From contig NW_001799628.1 of NCBI RefSeq assembly GCF_000165425.1, positions 292,099 through 356,098 on the forward strand: a stretch of 64,000 nucleotides of DNA, written 5' to 3'. Under the pieces are notes generated by a model. The model was given only the letters and a program-made list of their open reading frames with translations, did not search any database and was not told where the DNA came from. The position numbers were made by a program, and so were the translations under genes. The stretch is from Paramecium tetraurelia (lineage: Eukaryota; Ciliophora; Oligohymenophorea; Peniculida; Parameciidae). How positions within the stretch are numbered: the stretch's first letter is position 1; the number at the start of each line of letters is the position of its first letter. Below are positions 1 through 11,584 of this stretch, piece after piece.

Positions 1-851
1 ATCTTAGCTTCTTTTGCTTCTATCTCTGCTCCTTCTATCTCTACTCCTTCTACTTTTATTGTGTCTATCCTAACTATCTCTATAGGTGTCTTTTCTTTCA
101 TTTTGTTCGTGTTTTCTTTTTTCTAATTACTTCCCTCTATCATCACTTGGGTCTTTGCTTGATTTTCTCTTGTCATATGATTTCTCTTTATCTCTACTTC
201 TACTTCTGCTATTGCCTTTTTTCCTTAATTTTGACTCATCACTATGGGTAGGATATTTTTGTTGTGTTAATTAATTGAATTATAATGGCAATTTAATATC
301 CTGTAAAGGTTAAGGCTTATAAGGCTTTTATTTTTAAAGAAGTGAATAAAGCTTAAGATTACGATAAGTTAATACCTCTTCAGCATTTGATCCTGATAAT
401 TCTTCGACTTCTTTACCTTAATTCACCGGCAATAAGTCGTTCAAAACATTTTTAATTTTTTGGGTCTTCTCATAGCTTAGCACTCCTTTGAGTGTCCAAT
501 CAACTTTGAAAAATGATTCGTAATTGCCTTTCAAATTACTTAGATTAATTTTTTAGTCTTCCTAATTTTGTTAATATGAAGTAATACAGTTAACATTTCA
601 AATTAAATGGATTAGGATTGTAAAATCCCAAAGGCTATGAATGATTTTTCATCCACACAATTGAGGAATATTCCAACCGATTTGGACTTTTCCATAGCAC
701 GATCAATTAGTTTATCAAACTTTCTTTGTATGAAAATATGCTTGTTGTTTAAGCTTGAGTCAGCCTAGGCCTTTGACTTGTATTTAACAGTAAAGAATTT
801 GCTTTAGGGGGATTTAAAGATTTCTAAATAGTGACATAGTTTACCTTCCAT
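1..851 (-). CDS. YTH-like RNA-binding protein with RS-rich tail (3' end cut by window)
   Basis: The minus-strand frame starts at 851 (MEGKLCHYLEIF) and runs off the window start. One 26-nt intron (562-587) restores the frame. Residues about 15-125 follow the YTH fold order: SKFFTVKYKS, then NNKHIFIQRKFDKLIDRAM, then VGIFLNCVDEKSFIAFG, then YESFFKVDW, then KIKNVLNDLLPVNQGKEVEE. YTH domains read N6-methyladenosine in RNA. The last 80 or so visible residues are an Arg/Ser/Lys/Asp tail (RSRDKEKS, RRSRDRRSRDRSKRS) like that of nuclear YTHDC1 or splicing factors. The tryptophan expected after the first conserved asparagine, part of the m6A cage, is not obvious (HIF in its place). The YTH call rests on motif order; the RS tail is directly visible. 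Confidence 0.55.
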
Positions 852-896
852 TTTTAATATCAATAATAAAAATTATAATTAAATCTATAATCTTAT

Positions 897-2262
897 TCAA
901 TTAATTTTATTTATTTCTTCTTCAATCTCAACAAGGGCTGGTCTCTTTTATGGATCGTAATCCATCATTTGCTTGACTACTTCGTAAAATTTGGGAAATC
1001 TTAGTTTAACCTTCTCCCAATCTGATTTAAAGATATTCTCATAAACCTATTCTTCTATTGGTCTATCTTTTTATTTAGAATAGAGTTTATTTTTATCTCT
1101 TAATAATATGCATTAAATGATATATCCTAATTGCCATATGTCGTACGATTCCTCATAATGATGATCTTAAGTTCCTTCAGGCGGTTGATACTCAGGAGTA
1201 CCAATATAATCAGATTGGAATTCTCTCACAGATTTCACAATTTAATTATTATCAGATCTATCTAAATCAATAAGAACACATCTCATATTTTAAATACTAT
1301 GATTGTCGTTAAGATATTCAAACATAATGTTTTAAGGTTTCAAATCTCTATGAATAATTTGCCTGTCATGAAGACCCTTTAATGCTAATAACATTTATTT
1401 AATTAAGTGTATCAAGTCAATAACATTTACCTAATTTTTGCCTATCTCATTATTTAAATCATCTAAAGTTATGTCATAATACTTCATAAAAATAAATTGT
1501 TAAGGAAGGACATTAGTGTAACAAAACAACTTTGTACAATTTTCCAAATCATGAACTCTCTCTAATAGTCTAATTTCTCTATGTAAATATTGTATCATGT
1601 CGTATTCGGAAATATATTTAATCCATTTGACAACAATTTTATTTCTTTAAGAATTAATGTAATATGGTGTTTCAATGAGATACACCCTTGAAAACGGTTG
1701 ATCATACATGATCTTTATTATATTAACATTAAAGATTCTCTCTAAAATGTGTTTTTCATTAATTTTAGTTTAAGAATCTTATTGTCTTTCTTCAAAGATA
1801 TGGTCATAAAGATAATTAATTATTAAATCGAAATAATTTGGTTTGCTAAAAGTCTCTTACATAATATCAAAACCTAAAACATGAACTAAAAAGTATTGAA
1901 ATACAATTACATAATTAAAATAGTATAACATCAAGGCTTTGTTTTTTTTTATCACCTTCTTGATCCTCTTCAAATATAAAGGTATTCACATCGTCTTCAA
2001 TATTTTTATTTACATAAATCTAATCAAGACTCAAGCTTTTCAAAAAGTTAGGGTTTCTCCCATTACATTCCCGTAAAACTAAATTAATGATTATTTTACG
2101 ATTTGTGATATGAAACATTATCTTGCTTAAATGCTAAACACTTAGAGGATTGTTTGAAATTCTATCCTTTAAACTGATAATTTCAAAATTCAGTTTTTAA
2201 TTCTTTCTTAGTAATCCATGTATTAACATTGGGAAAGATTTTCCATTTTTTGTTTCGAACAT
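897..2262 (-). CDS. Divergent protein kinase with DLD in place of DFG
   Basis: Two exons around a 25-nt intron (1886-1910); the start is taken at 2262 (MFETKNGKSFPM), with an alternative ATG at 2229. The last 280 residues form a kinase domain: VVKWIKYISEYD (beta-3 Lys), QIIHRDLKPQNIMFEYL (catalytic loop), CVLIDLDRSDNNQ where DFG should be, GTPEYQPPEGT, SYDIWQLGYI and DPQKRP near the end. The glycine-rich loop is poor (MYDQPFSRVYLIE). The HRD and the metal-loop Asp are kept but the Gly of DFG is Asp, so ATP/Mg handling may be altered. The N-terminal 160 residues are not recognised. The stop lies 46 bp before the next gene's start. The partner and pathway cannot be told from sequence. Confidence 0.8.
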
Positions 2263-2535
2263 TAATAGAATTATATATATTTAATTTATAAATATTTTGT
2301 ATTGAAAAAATTGTTTTTACAGGGAACTCAATTAATTTAAGTAATATTTTTCTATCATAAATATGAAATGAAGTAATTAATATTATTATTATTAAGAAAG
2401 GTTTAAAATACAAAATATATTATTTTAAAATCAACGCAGATGAACTTGTGTAAAGGATCAATAAAACCTAATGTAATGTCTTAGTAGGCTTTTATTTAAT
2501 ATCAATAATGAATATAACATAAGATTAATTATAAT

Positions 2536-3666
2536 TCATAATTATGTCACTTAATTCAACCATTACAAGAAAACCATTTTATCAATTTTTTTTGTTCTTA
2601 GAATGATTTTATGATTTAATAATTAATCAACTGTTGCTCTCTCTTCAGGTTTCAATTTCACACTAAAAATTAAAAACAATATGATTACCACATAGATATG
2701 AAGTTTTTCATTTCCGCAGAAATCTTTGCTTGAACGCTTTCAATATTAAATGAACTAATTTCATTAACCATATCAATAAACTAGGTTTTCTAAATAGGAT
2801 GTTTTCCCATCAAGCATTCAGCTGTTAAAATACCAATTGACCAGATATCAGAATCTCTTCCATACATTTCTCCATTCAATCTTTCAGGCTATTTTAGAAA
2901 ATAATTCATACGGACATATAAACTGCAGTTCCAACGTAAGTCTTTCTTTATTGCATTGTTTCTATTGTACCTGAGATACCGAAATCAGTGATCTTGATTT
3001 CCCCTTTCTTATTTACTAATATGTTTTATGGTTTAATGTCTCTATGAATGATTTTCTTTTTATTATGCAAATAATCGATTCCTAGCAGGATCTGATATAA
3101 AAGCAAGGCCATAACAGGTTCATTCAGATTTTTAACTTTCTTTATTAAGGAGTCTATAGAGCCGACATCCATATACTCTAAAATGATGTGCAAGGTTCCA
3201 GATTTATAAAATGCTCCGTAGCATTTGACAACATAAGGTGAACTACATTCTAAAGCGAGTTTCAATTCATCAGAGAGTTGCTTCAAATATTGTGGATCTG
3301 AAGCCACAGGAATTTTCTAGATACTATGCAGTCAATACTTTCATTGCAAAATATTATCCTGTCACCTAATCTTACACTTTTTCTACCTGACCTGATGCCC
3401 CCTGACCTAATTGTCCAACTGTTACTAAATTTTCAAGTGATAAATTATGAGTGGATTCAGAGAGTGAAAAGTCCCATTAATCATGTGTGTGAGTAACTTT
3501 GAGCCCTTGGCCATTTAAACGAAATTCTTTTAGAATCAGAGATCCATTCTCAGAGCTAATTTTTATTAAAAACTAAATACAGATTTAGTACAGGTTAAGC
3601 TTGTTCTGATTAAAGACTGATCTTTGCAACCTAAGGTTTTTTTTTCTTCAAGTCAGGTGTTTGCAT
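2536..3666 (-). CDS. MAP kinase kinase-like protein kinase (STE7 type)
   Basis: Five exons with introns at 2663-2688, 2889-2911, 3317-3338 and 3573-3591; the last is only 19 nt (ctaaatacagatttagtac on the plus strand). Start MQTPDLKKKK at 3666. All kinase landmarks are present: GQLGQGASGQVEKV, AMKKIPV, YVVKCYGAFYKSG, IILEYMDVGS, IIHRDIKPQN, KITDFGISGTIET and TYVGTAVYMSPERLNGEMYG. The VKCYGAFY, EYMDVGS and SPERL pattern and the TDFGISG activation segment point to the MAPKK group. This group phosphorylates a MAP kinase on Thr and Tyr. The Ser/Thr cluster between DFG and SPE is the likely activation site. The N-terminal 70 residues may hold a docking segment. Confidence 0.88.
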
Positions 3667-4084
3667 TTAGTAAATTTAAATTAAAAATATACATTAATTT
3701 TACATTCATTTATAATATTTATATATATATCTATTCTCAAGAAATTTCAAACTTGAGAGATATAAAAAAGAGTCAAAGTATTTATCAACAGAATTATAAA
3801 TCAATTTGTCTTTTAACTGAATTATATAAAGTCAATCAAATATAATTATGAATGTTCAATTAAGTGCTTGAGAAATAAAGTTGTAAAATACCAATGTAAT
3901 ATTTATTTTACAATATCAAAAAGTTACAAATAAATGAGAATATAGAACGAATTCGTATTATCGATAACAGAAATTATCTTTGATGCATAAACTTCTGTGT
4001 TTTACTAATTTCAAATGTTCATTCCCCTAAATACTATTTAATGTTAAAATTATATATATATTAATTAAATCATTTAAGTATTCC
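3667..4084. other. Intergenic, AT-rich
   Basis: Separates the MAPKK-like gene start from the GTPase gene stop. It holds TA-rich runs (for example 3717-3733) and only chance open stretches. No gene or RNA was recognised. It must include the upstream promoter of the MAPKK-like gene. Confidence 0.5.
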
Positions 4085-5084
4085 TCATAAATAATTGATC
4101 TTTTTCTTTTTAGCTTCATCCCTAATTTTCTATATGCAAATTTTCAACCCTTATTCAAACTTTTTATCAAAAGGTCTTAATTCATTCTCTATAAAATTCT
4201 ACAACTCTAATATTTAGATATAATTAATACCAATTTTATGTTCCTTCTAATGAGCAATTTTGCAATTCAGATAATCAATTAAAATGAATTTACAATGTTA
4301 ATATAAAATTGCCTGTTAATCTTCTTTTTTATGAAGAATATCTAGCTTATTAAATTTATTTTAGAATTCCTCTATTACATTCTTTATTAGTTATTTAAGC
4401 ACCATTAAAAATTTATCTTAATTTTAATTATTTATTGTCATTTCTCTCAATTACCAAAAAGTGTCAGAGCTTTAGTATATTTGTGCCACCAACGGTTCTT
4501 CAAATTATTCTAAATCATCACATTTTATTAAGGCAAGCATTTCAGTTTCTGTAAATTTGATTTTTTATGGTTAAGAATATTTAATCTCTTAGTCAAATAA
4601 TTTGCAAAGTCGTTCTCCAGAATCTTATTTTAAAGCAAAAATAAAAGATTATATTCCAATTATTTGAAAATATTAGATTATATTATTCTTCATATTCTCT
4701 TTTTCATCACCATCAAAAAAGTCTAACAAATTAATCACTATTGTAATTTTATCTTTATATCTTTCAAAAGCCTACAGTATATCTTTGCATGAGTCTTTTA
4801 GAAATGATAGACCTTTTGAGCAAATAGCAACAACCATTATTCTAGAAATCTAAATATTTTCTAATAGGTTTAAATATGTTGGAATTGTGTTAGCATTAAC
4901 ATCATATCCAAATCCAGGAGTATCAATTAGCGTAAATCCTTATCCGTATTAGGAGTCTTTAACGAAGACTTCAAGAGTTAAACTGTCTCCTCTAAGTTGG
5001 GTTTTTAGATTGGAGTTAGTGATTTTATAAAATTGTTGTGAGACCTGAACCAGTTTAACCTGCCAGTAGCACCACTTTCTTCAT
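4085..5084 (-). CDS. AIG1/IAN-type GTPase with frame broken in the P-loop
   Basis: From the ATG at 5084 the protein begins MKKVVLLAGQTGSG, a Walker A start, but the frame then reaches TGA quickly. The +1 frame picks up at once (SQQFYKITNSN...) and continues to the stop at 4085 with RGDSLTLEVFVKD, LIDTPGFGYDVNAN (G3 DTPG), ISRIMVVAICSKG and TIVINLLDFFDGD. The C-terminal 190 residues are Lys/Gln/Glu-rich and probably coiled coil. The AIG1/GIMAP GTPases bind GTP and oligomerise at membranes. The expected GK[ST] falls exactly at the frame break and no GT...AG intron of usual length bridges it. Either a 1-2 nt sequence error or a recent pseudogene. The family call is firm; functional status is open. 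Confidence 0.65.
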
Positions 5085-6101
5085 TTTAATATTATTTAAT
5101 CTTCTTCTCTTCTTCGCTAATTCATTCTTTAATACCCTATTATTCTATTAGTATATTTCTTATATTCAGAATATTTTATAGTTTATGTAATATTTTCATT
5201 TCAATATTGAAATACTATTTAATAAATAATACATTGTTTTAGTCTTTACCTATTAAAAAATATTATAAGCAAGTTATTAATTATATGTGTATAATATATG
5301 AAAGGTTATTGTGTCATCCTTAGTTGTACAAAATATAAATTTATATCTAAAAATACGAAATCAAGGATATTCAATGATACGAATATTGAGATCTTACGTA
5401 TGATAAATTATTAAAGCAATTACTAGAATAAAAGAATAATAGAAATCATTTTGAGCGGATGAAATTTTGAAGTGTTAATTTTTCTGTTTAGATTTGGTTT
5501 TCTTCTGGCTGATGCTAGGAAAATATACATAAGGATGCTAAATAGTAATTTTTCAAAATTAGGCTCTTAGATTTCAAAAATAAGATTAATGATGCACTTT
5601 AAAGAATTGAATAAAGATTGATGCACTGGTTATTTTATAATTCAAAAAATTTGAACCAATAAACTTAATTTATGCATCTTTCCTTTCCTGTTTTAAATTC
5701 TCCTTTATTTTATCAAACTATTCTTCATTATCAGTAGATCAAGGATATTTATAATTATTTTACTGAGATCACTGTAGTACTCTAAACAATAGGAATTATT
5801 TAATTATATCTTAATCTAATTAAATCTTAATATTATTTGATTATTAAAAAGAAAATTAAATGCATCAAAATCTCAAATAAGGCTTTTGTAATGATAATAA
5901 TAATAATTTATCTTTCAAAATAAAATAATTTGAATAAAATGTAGATCAATTAGAATATATATTACTTTTTTTCTAGATTTAATGCTGTTTTTCATATTGT
6001 ATTAATTATAGGAACTAGATAAGGAGACAGAATAATTATTTTGAAAAATATATTTATTATATAAAAAAAATCATCGCAATATCAAATCATTTAATTTAGC
6101 T
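5085..6101. other. Long intergenic region with a possible gene remnant
   Basis: About 1 kb of mostly AT-rich sequence. On the minus strand at about 5575-5750 a short open frame reads like real protein (TDNEEQFDKIKENLKQERKD), but no start codon or conserved motif was found, so it may be the tail of a decayed gene. The gatgcac word recurs at 5590-5625. The 3' part must hold the promoter of the kinase starting at 6102. Confidence 0.35.
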
Positions 6102-7594
6102 ATGAATCAAAAATATTGCTTTAAATCTTATTTCTCTTAACAATGTACTTAGTTTTGGGACAACACTAAAATTGATAAAACTCAAAAATACATAATGGAA
6201 GATCTTTACTATATTTAGACTCCTTTTGAAACTATTCCTTGCAATTTGAGACTGGTCAAGAAAAACCTGATAATGGAATAGGATGATGTAATACATACAC
6301 TTATAATACATAGCGATAGTATAGTACGAACGTGGAAAATGCAGGATTGGAATTAATAACAAGTGATTTCAATAACGATTAGGGAGTAAGAATTACGAAG
6401 GGAATTTATACTTTTGAGTTTTTTGGTAAAATAAAATCTATATTTGATCAACTCAAAAAGACATGCATCTAGTTTAATTTCACTCAAAGGTATTCAATAA
6501 AAAAAATGATTGCAAAAGGGACATTCGCTACAGTAATAAATTATGTATATTCCTAGATTTATTTGGCGGAGTGCAGATTCACCCAGAATGAATATGCAGT
6601 GAAATGTTTCGAGAAACGACATATTTCTAATGAGAAGGACAGGAAGAATTTAACAAAGGAGATGTAGATACTTCGTTTAATGAATCATAACTAATTATTG
6701 ACAATATACGAAGTTTTCGAAAATTCAAGTTACATCTACTTCGTATAGGAGTTGCTAAAGGGAGGAGACTTACATGATTACTTGGAAAGAAGTGAGAAAT
6801 TGAGTGAATTAAAGGTTTCTCAGATAATTTATAATTTATTGAATGGGATCCAGTATATGCATTCCCAAGGAGTGCTCCACCGAGATATCAAGCCTGAAAA
6901 CTTGATCCTGAGATAGAAGAACAATTTAAATGACATAGTAATAGGAGATTTTGGACTTGCAGACTTTTACAAATTCGATGGAAACTATTTGTATCGAAGA
7001 TGTGGAACACCAGGGTACGTAGCTCCTGAAATACTTCGTGGACAGCCATATGATTATAAGGTCGACATTTACAGTATCGGCATACTGTTATACATACTGC
7101 TATCTGGTAAGAGACCATTTGTGGGTAAGAACAATCAACAAACTGTTAAATTGAATGAGGCGGGGGATATTAATTATGATGATATTGATTGTAGTTCGGA
7201 AGCATTGTCTTTGATGAAAAAGATGTTAGAGACACAACCAGAAAATAGAATCTCGATAATTTCTGCAAAATAGCACCCTTTCTTTATGAATGCTCAAAAA
7301 CGAGACACTCAAAAGTCAAAGGTAACATTGAAGTTGGATGTGAAATGCGTATAGCAACAAGAACATTTTTCAGTATCACCTATATTGACTTCCAGACCAT
7401 TAAATAGACATTCAATGATAAATAATTTTACTATCCATACTCCAAGACAACTCCCCAGATTGAGTCACGATGTGAAAACTATTATAAAGACAGAACAAAA
7501 TGAAGTTCATAGATCAACCTTATCTCGTCAAATTTAAAGCAGAGCCAATTTAAGATTAAACAACTAATTCAATAATCTAAATATTTTTGTGTGA
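6102..7594 (+). CDS. Ser/Thr protein kinase (CaMK-like) with PH-like N-terminus
   Basis: Three exons; introns at 6363-6382 (20 nt, GTG start) and 6533-6556 (24 nt). The N-terminal 130 residues (IIHSDSIVRTWKMQDW, then KGIYTFEFFGKIKSIF) look like the short PH-like region often seen before ciliate CaMK-type kinases. Kinase landmarks: MIAKGTFATIYLAE, NEYAVKCFEK, GVLHRDIKPENLIL, VIGDFGLADFYK, CGTPGYVAPEILRGQPYDYK, DIYSIGILLYILLSGKRPF and SALSLMKKMLET-type helix before ENRISI. GTPGYVAPE and LLSGKRPF place it near the CDPK/CaMK groups. No EF-hands follow: the C-terminal 100 residues are Ser/Arg-rich and could be regulatory. Confidence 0.9.
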
Positions 7595-7901
7595 ATGATA
7601 ATATGTGAGTATTGAATACATGTGTAGAAATGGCAATAATTTTAGTTATTAATATATTATTTCCAATTACAATCCTACCTGAAGATGATCAATAACACCA
7701 TGGGAAGTAATTTTATTCTATCTTTTGATTTTTTCATAAAGTAGAATAAAATAATAATTCTCCATGTAAATCTACTTATATATCTATAACTCAAGATATA
7801 TATCAAATTTGATATGATTGGTATTACTAAATTGGCCTCAATTTATTGTTATTTTAGACAATTTCTGTTGTTATAGATTAATAAAATAATCAAATCACTC
7901 A
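7595..7901. other. Intergenic between convergent genes
   Basis: AT-rich stretch between two stop codons facing each other. No gene, repeat or RNA was seen. It presumably holds both 3' ends. Confidence 0.5.
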
Positions 7902-9080
7902 TCATTGGTCTTTATTAGGAACAATCGCCAACATTAAGCATATTCCATCCCCTCCTCCAATGACACATTTGTTAGATGTATTTGCAAAGTCCATAGTGTA
8001 TAAGCCTATATTTAATAATGACAAAGAAGAACCTTTATTAAATCCGCCCAATTGCATTGCTTCCTTATAAGATCCCTTTATTCTATCAAACATCTTGAGT
8101 TCGTTTGTTCCATGAGCAACTCCTCCAACGCAATATCCCTTTCCTTTTCCAAATTAAGACCCATATATAAATGCTCCAGCTGAATCTACCTTCTCATCCC
8201 ACTTGATATTCTCTATCAGTTTCTAAGTACCCAAATCCCATATCTATAATTGTTCACTCATTCTGTTTGCCCCTGTCAATATTGTACCTTCTCTAATGTC
8301 GATGGTGTCACCTGCAATTTTTGGACCCACAATACATCCAGCCTGACATTTTTGTCTTAAATCCTTGGATATCATTTATAAAACTACCCATATAACTAAA
8401 TTCTAATCCCATCCCCCACTGATAACTAAGTTTTTCTCGTAAGGCACAATTTTAACACTGAATAATTTATTATTGTGACCAGGTTAAACCCATTGTATGG
8501 CTTCTAAAGTGGCTTACAAGGTTTAGGCCTCAATATCATACACTCTAACCTAAAATAGCTGGAGAGTTTCATTACTTTACAATCCTTGCCGCAAGTTGCT
8601 AATTAGTTTTTTAAAGCATCGATGCAATAAACTTCATTATCATCCTCTTCTTTAAATTCATAGATAGTAGAATCAGTTTTCACATTTTTATACATTATGG
8701 TACCTAATTTAGAGGATGATCATACCATCGGTGTTAGCTGAAATTAGGACTTGTCTCATTTTGGTGGATTTTTCACTTGAAAACCATCTAGGAATAGTCT
8801 AAAATACAACCTAAGGGCAGTGCAGGGCAATTTCATATTTGATTTAGAACTGAGATATGTATAAAATGCTGTCTTTTCACCTAAGGTTGAATAACACAGT
8901 ACTTCTGGTGAGATCGTAAACACATACTGATCCATTAGAGCATCCCAGAGCCAACATAATGTCATCTTTGTCAAATCGGGAAGAATGTATTTCAGAATCT
9001 GATTTAAAATATCCTTTGAGAAAGAGACGCGACTATGGGTCTTTAATTCTATTAGATAGTTTGTATAACATACTAAACAT
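7902..9080 (-). CDS. WD40-repeat protein
   Basis: Six exons; introns at 8364-8387, 8550-8575, 8704-8725, 8788-8810 and 8850-8880. Start MFSMLYKLSNRIKDP at 9080. Repeated beta-propeller blades are visible: IMLALGCSNGSVCVYDLTR, LPCTALRW, VLISANTDGTIMYKNVK, LATCGKDCKVRVYDIEAQT, LVISGGWDQNLVIWDLRQK, GDTIDIREGTILTGANR and QLQIWDLGTQKLIENI. At least six blades are visible, so the protein is probably a single seven-bladed propeller of about 350 residues that acts as a protein scaffold. The partner is unknown. The 8364-8387 intron ends AAG but removing it restores IWDLR, a strong WD signature. Confidence 0.82.
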
Positions 9081-9149
9081 TTAGATTAAACTTGGCCTTT
9101 AGCTCTTGCGTGATGGTGTCGTTTCGATTGTAATCCATAAAATTTTAAT
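9081..9149. promoter_or_regulatory. 69-bp divergent spacer
   Basis: Only 69 bp separate the start codons of the WD40 gene (minus) and the PAP2 gene (plus). Both promoters and both 5' untranslated regions must fit here or overlap the neighbouring coding sequence. No TATA-like motif stands out from the AT-rich background. Confidence 0.5.
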
Positions 9150-10486
9150 ATGAATTTTTTTATCATATCAACTCTTGCATTAATTTCTTATCTAACATTG
9201 GATATAATCTTTGACAATTATTTGTGGACTAGAAACATTGATTTCACAATATTCCTACAGAATAACACATTCCCAGGAGAAGAATTAATGTTTTAGTTTT
9301 TCTCCTATGTTATTCAGCTACCAATTATATTGGGAGGATTATAGTTCATGTTGTCTAGCAAAAAGGTAGAATCTATTTTATACATCTTTTTATGTGTATT
9401 CGGATTTACAAGTAATGGTCTATTGAAAAATGCTTACCATTAACCTCGACCATATTGGGTTGAAGATGAAATCATTGGGTATTTTAAAATAATTATGATA
9501 TTTCAGGATTGGATGCAATATGGAATTCGGTAAACCATCTGGTCATGCTTAAACTGCAGTCATCATATATTTCTCATACCTATTCATTTTTTATCCATTC
9601 ACTTTCAGATTGAATAATTTCCAAGTTTTAGACAGCGAGGACAGGAATGCTGAAGAAGAGCCGTAATTGAGCAACCGATTAGTAATAATACTAAAGGTTT
9701 TCGCCTTTTTATGCATAATTATGACTGGACTATCAAGAGTATTCCTGGGAGTACATTCTATTGGGTAAGTCGCCTTGGGATGGATGTTTGGAGTTTATAT
9801 TGTTTTTAACTATCAGATTTATTGTCATCAATTCTTATTGCAGTACTAATTCCTTATAATAAAGCTACATTAAAAATCAATTGTAAATAAAATTTGACGA
9901 TGATGTTAAATTTTAAAGAATATCAGTTACTATCAGTGCCATTTTTATTCTTATCATTGCGATTGATGTCACCTTACTTGAGTTGAATCTCAAATTGTTT
10001 AATCAAAACGAAAAAGAAGTTGACAAATGGCTACTCAAAATCACTCAATGTAAACAAGCAGAAGTAGGTTATTTTACCAAAGATCATACAAATGTATTAT
10101 ACAATGCTTGTTTCTTACATGGGACATTGTTCTCATTTATATTTTCATTCATCTTAGGATGCTTCTTTAGTTAGGGGAGCTTTAATTCAATAGAGTACTA
10201 CAATTAAATGGAATAAAAAACTGTAAATTTTAAGATATGTAGACTGCTCTTCTTTATGCCTATGCTGCTACCTTTACCTTTATTGTTAATCTAAACATAC
10301 AACGTTTATTTAACAGCCTTTCTTATAGTACTATTTCACATAATCTAGTTTATCCCAGTCATTTGTATTGAATCTTGGTACATTACTATAATGTATCCAA
10401 TTCTATTGAAAAAATGCGGATATCAAGTCAAGGGAGAATTTTTGGAATAAAACTTAGGTTTTTATGAGTAATTATCTTAAAGTTGA
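9150..10486 (+). CDS. PAP2-family membrane phosphatase
   Basis: Start MNFFIISTLALISYL at 9150. All three PAP2 motifs are visible: KNAYHQPRPY (C1), GKPSGHAQTAV (C2) and SRVFLGVHSIGQ (C3, catalytic His). The chain is strongly hydrophobic with about ten membrane spans, including several after the C3 motif. Enzymes of this fold dephosphorylate phosphatidate, sphingolipid phosphates, dolichyl-PP or glucose-6-phosphate; the substrate cannot be read here. Introns: 9479-9506 (28 nt) is firm. A second is needed near 9790-9864; the best solutions are 9843-9864 (ends AAG) or a 31-nt one upstream. The stop is at 10484-10486, but the same frame stays open for nearly 300 more codons after it (see findings). 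Confidence 0.85.
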
Positions 10487-11584
10487 GGAAATGGAACTGG
10501 CATTTGTTTGATAATAATATTTACGTTGTTAATATGTGAATCCCAATTATTCAGTTTATTCTCCTTAAATGATTATTTATTCTACTCTAATAAGATGCAT
10601 TCAAAGCATTTGCTTATCCAAGCATCAATAATTTATTACTAAATATACTTAAAGAGAGTCTAATCTAAATAATAAAAGTAAATATACATAAGTGATCAAT
10701 CTATATAACAGTATAATCAGATAGGAAATACATCTGATTTAATAGAAAAAAGTTATAAAATCATTTAGGCTATTGATTTGTTTGTTTTGATTAGAATCTT
10801 AAAGTTAAATTAAAAATTAAAACCGATAGCAAACCAAAAAGTTGAAGTTAGCTTATATTAAAGAATGAGCTAAACCAAAATTCCATCTAAATCAAGTCTC
10901 AAGTATCCTTAAGAATGTATTGATGCAAGTGTTAAAAAAACTCAAACTTTAAGTTGTTATACCTTTTTCGAAAGTCAACAAATCAAAATAAATTAATAGC
11001 AAATCTTATCTTAGGATATAATAGATCTAATTATTTATTTTGAGTAAAGGAGGTAATGCTTAGAAGTAGAAATGTTGCCTACAAGCAGTTTTCTAAAGAA
11101 TTGCCAGTTTATGCATTATAGAATAATGCTTAATAATTAAAGGACTATAATTAGAATTTATTCAATTTTGGGGAAAAATTTACTATTTCAATAAAAAGTA
11201 CATCCGTTAATTAGCTTTATTAAATATTGTACACAGTAATACAATCATAATAGACGACTAGGTAATTTCAATAAATTCAAAAATGGTACAAATAATTCTC
11301 GATCAAATAATAGAATTCTAGCATTTATGGGAGGTTGGGTTTACTGTAGATTCTGAATGATAGAATGGATATAGGATACTATTGCTCCTTATTAGAAGTA
11401 AGATTTGATTTGTAGTTTCAGAAAATCGTATTGCTTTTTTAGAACGAAGAATCTATTTAGATATGAAGTGATTTTAATATTTATATGATTTGATTCATAA
11501 AAGTGAGAAGAATATAGCTTGAATATTATAATTAGATATTTTAAAATGATATGGGATATATTAAGTTGGTAGTACGAATTCATT
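10487..11584. other. Unassigned region with long open frames on both strands
   Basis: The plus-strand frame of the PAP2 gene resumes after its TGA and stays open to 11357, giving a Gln/Asn/Lys/Ile-rich sequence without recognised domain. On the minus strand a frame reading MHKLAILQKTACRQHF and another near 11243-11400 are also open. With a single stop codon and high AT, chance open frames of this size are expected to be uncommon but possible, so I assign no gene. Confidence 0.3.

Noticed and set aside
2183..2413. Hydrophobic minus-strand frame MYFKPFLIIIILITSF upstream of the first kinase
   Set aside because: It overlaps the kinase N-terminus in a different phase, and the in-frame ATG at 2262 joins directly to the kinase reading frame without it.
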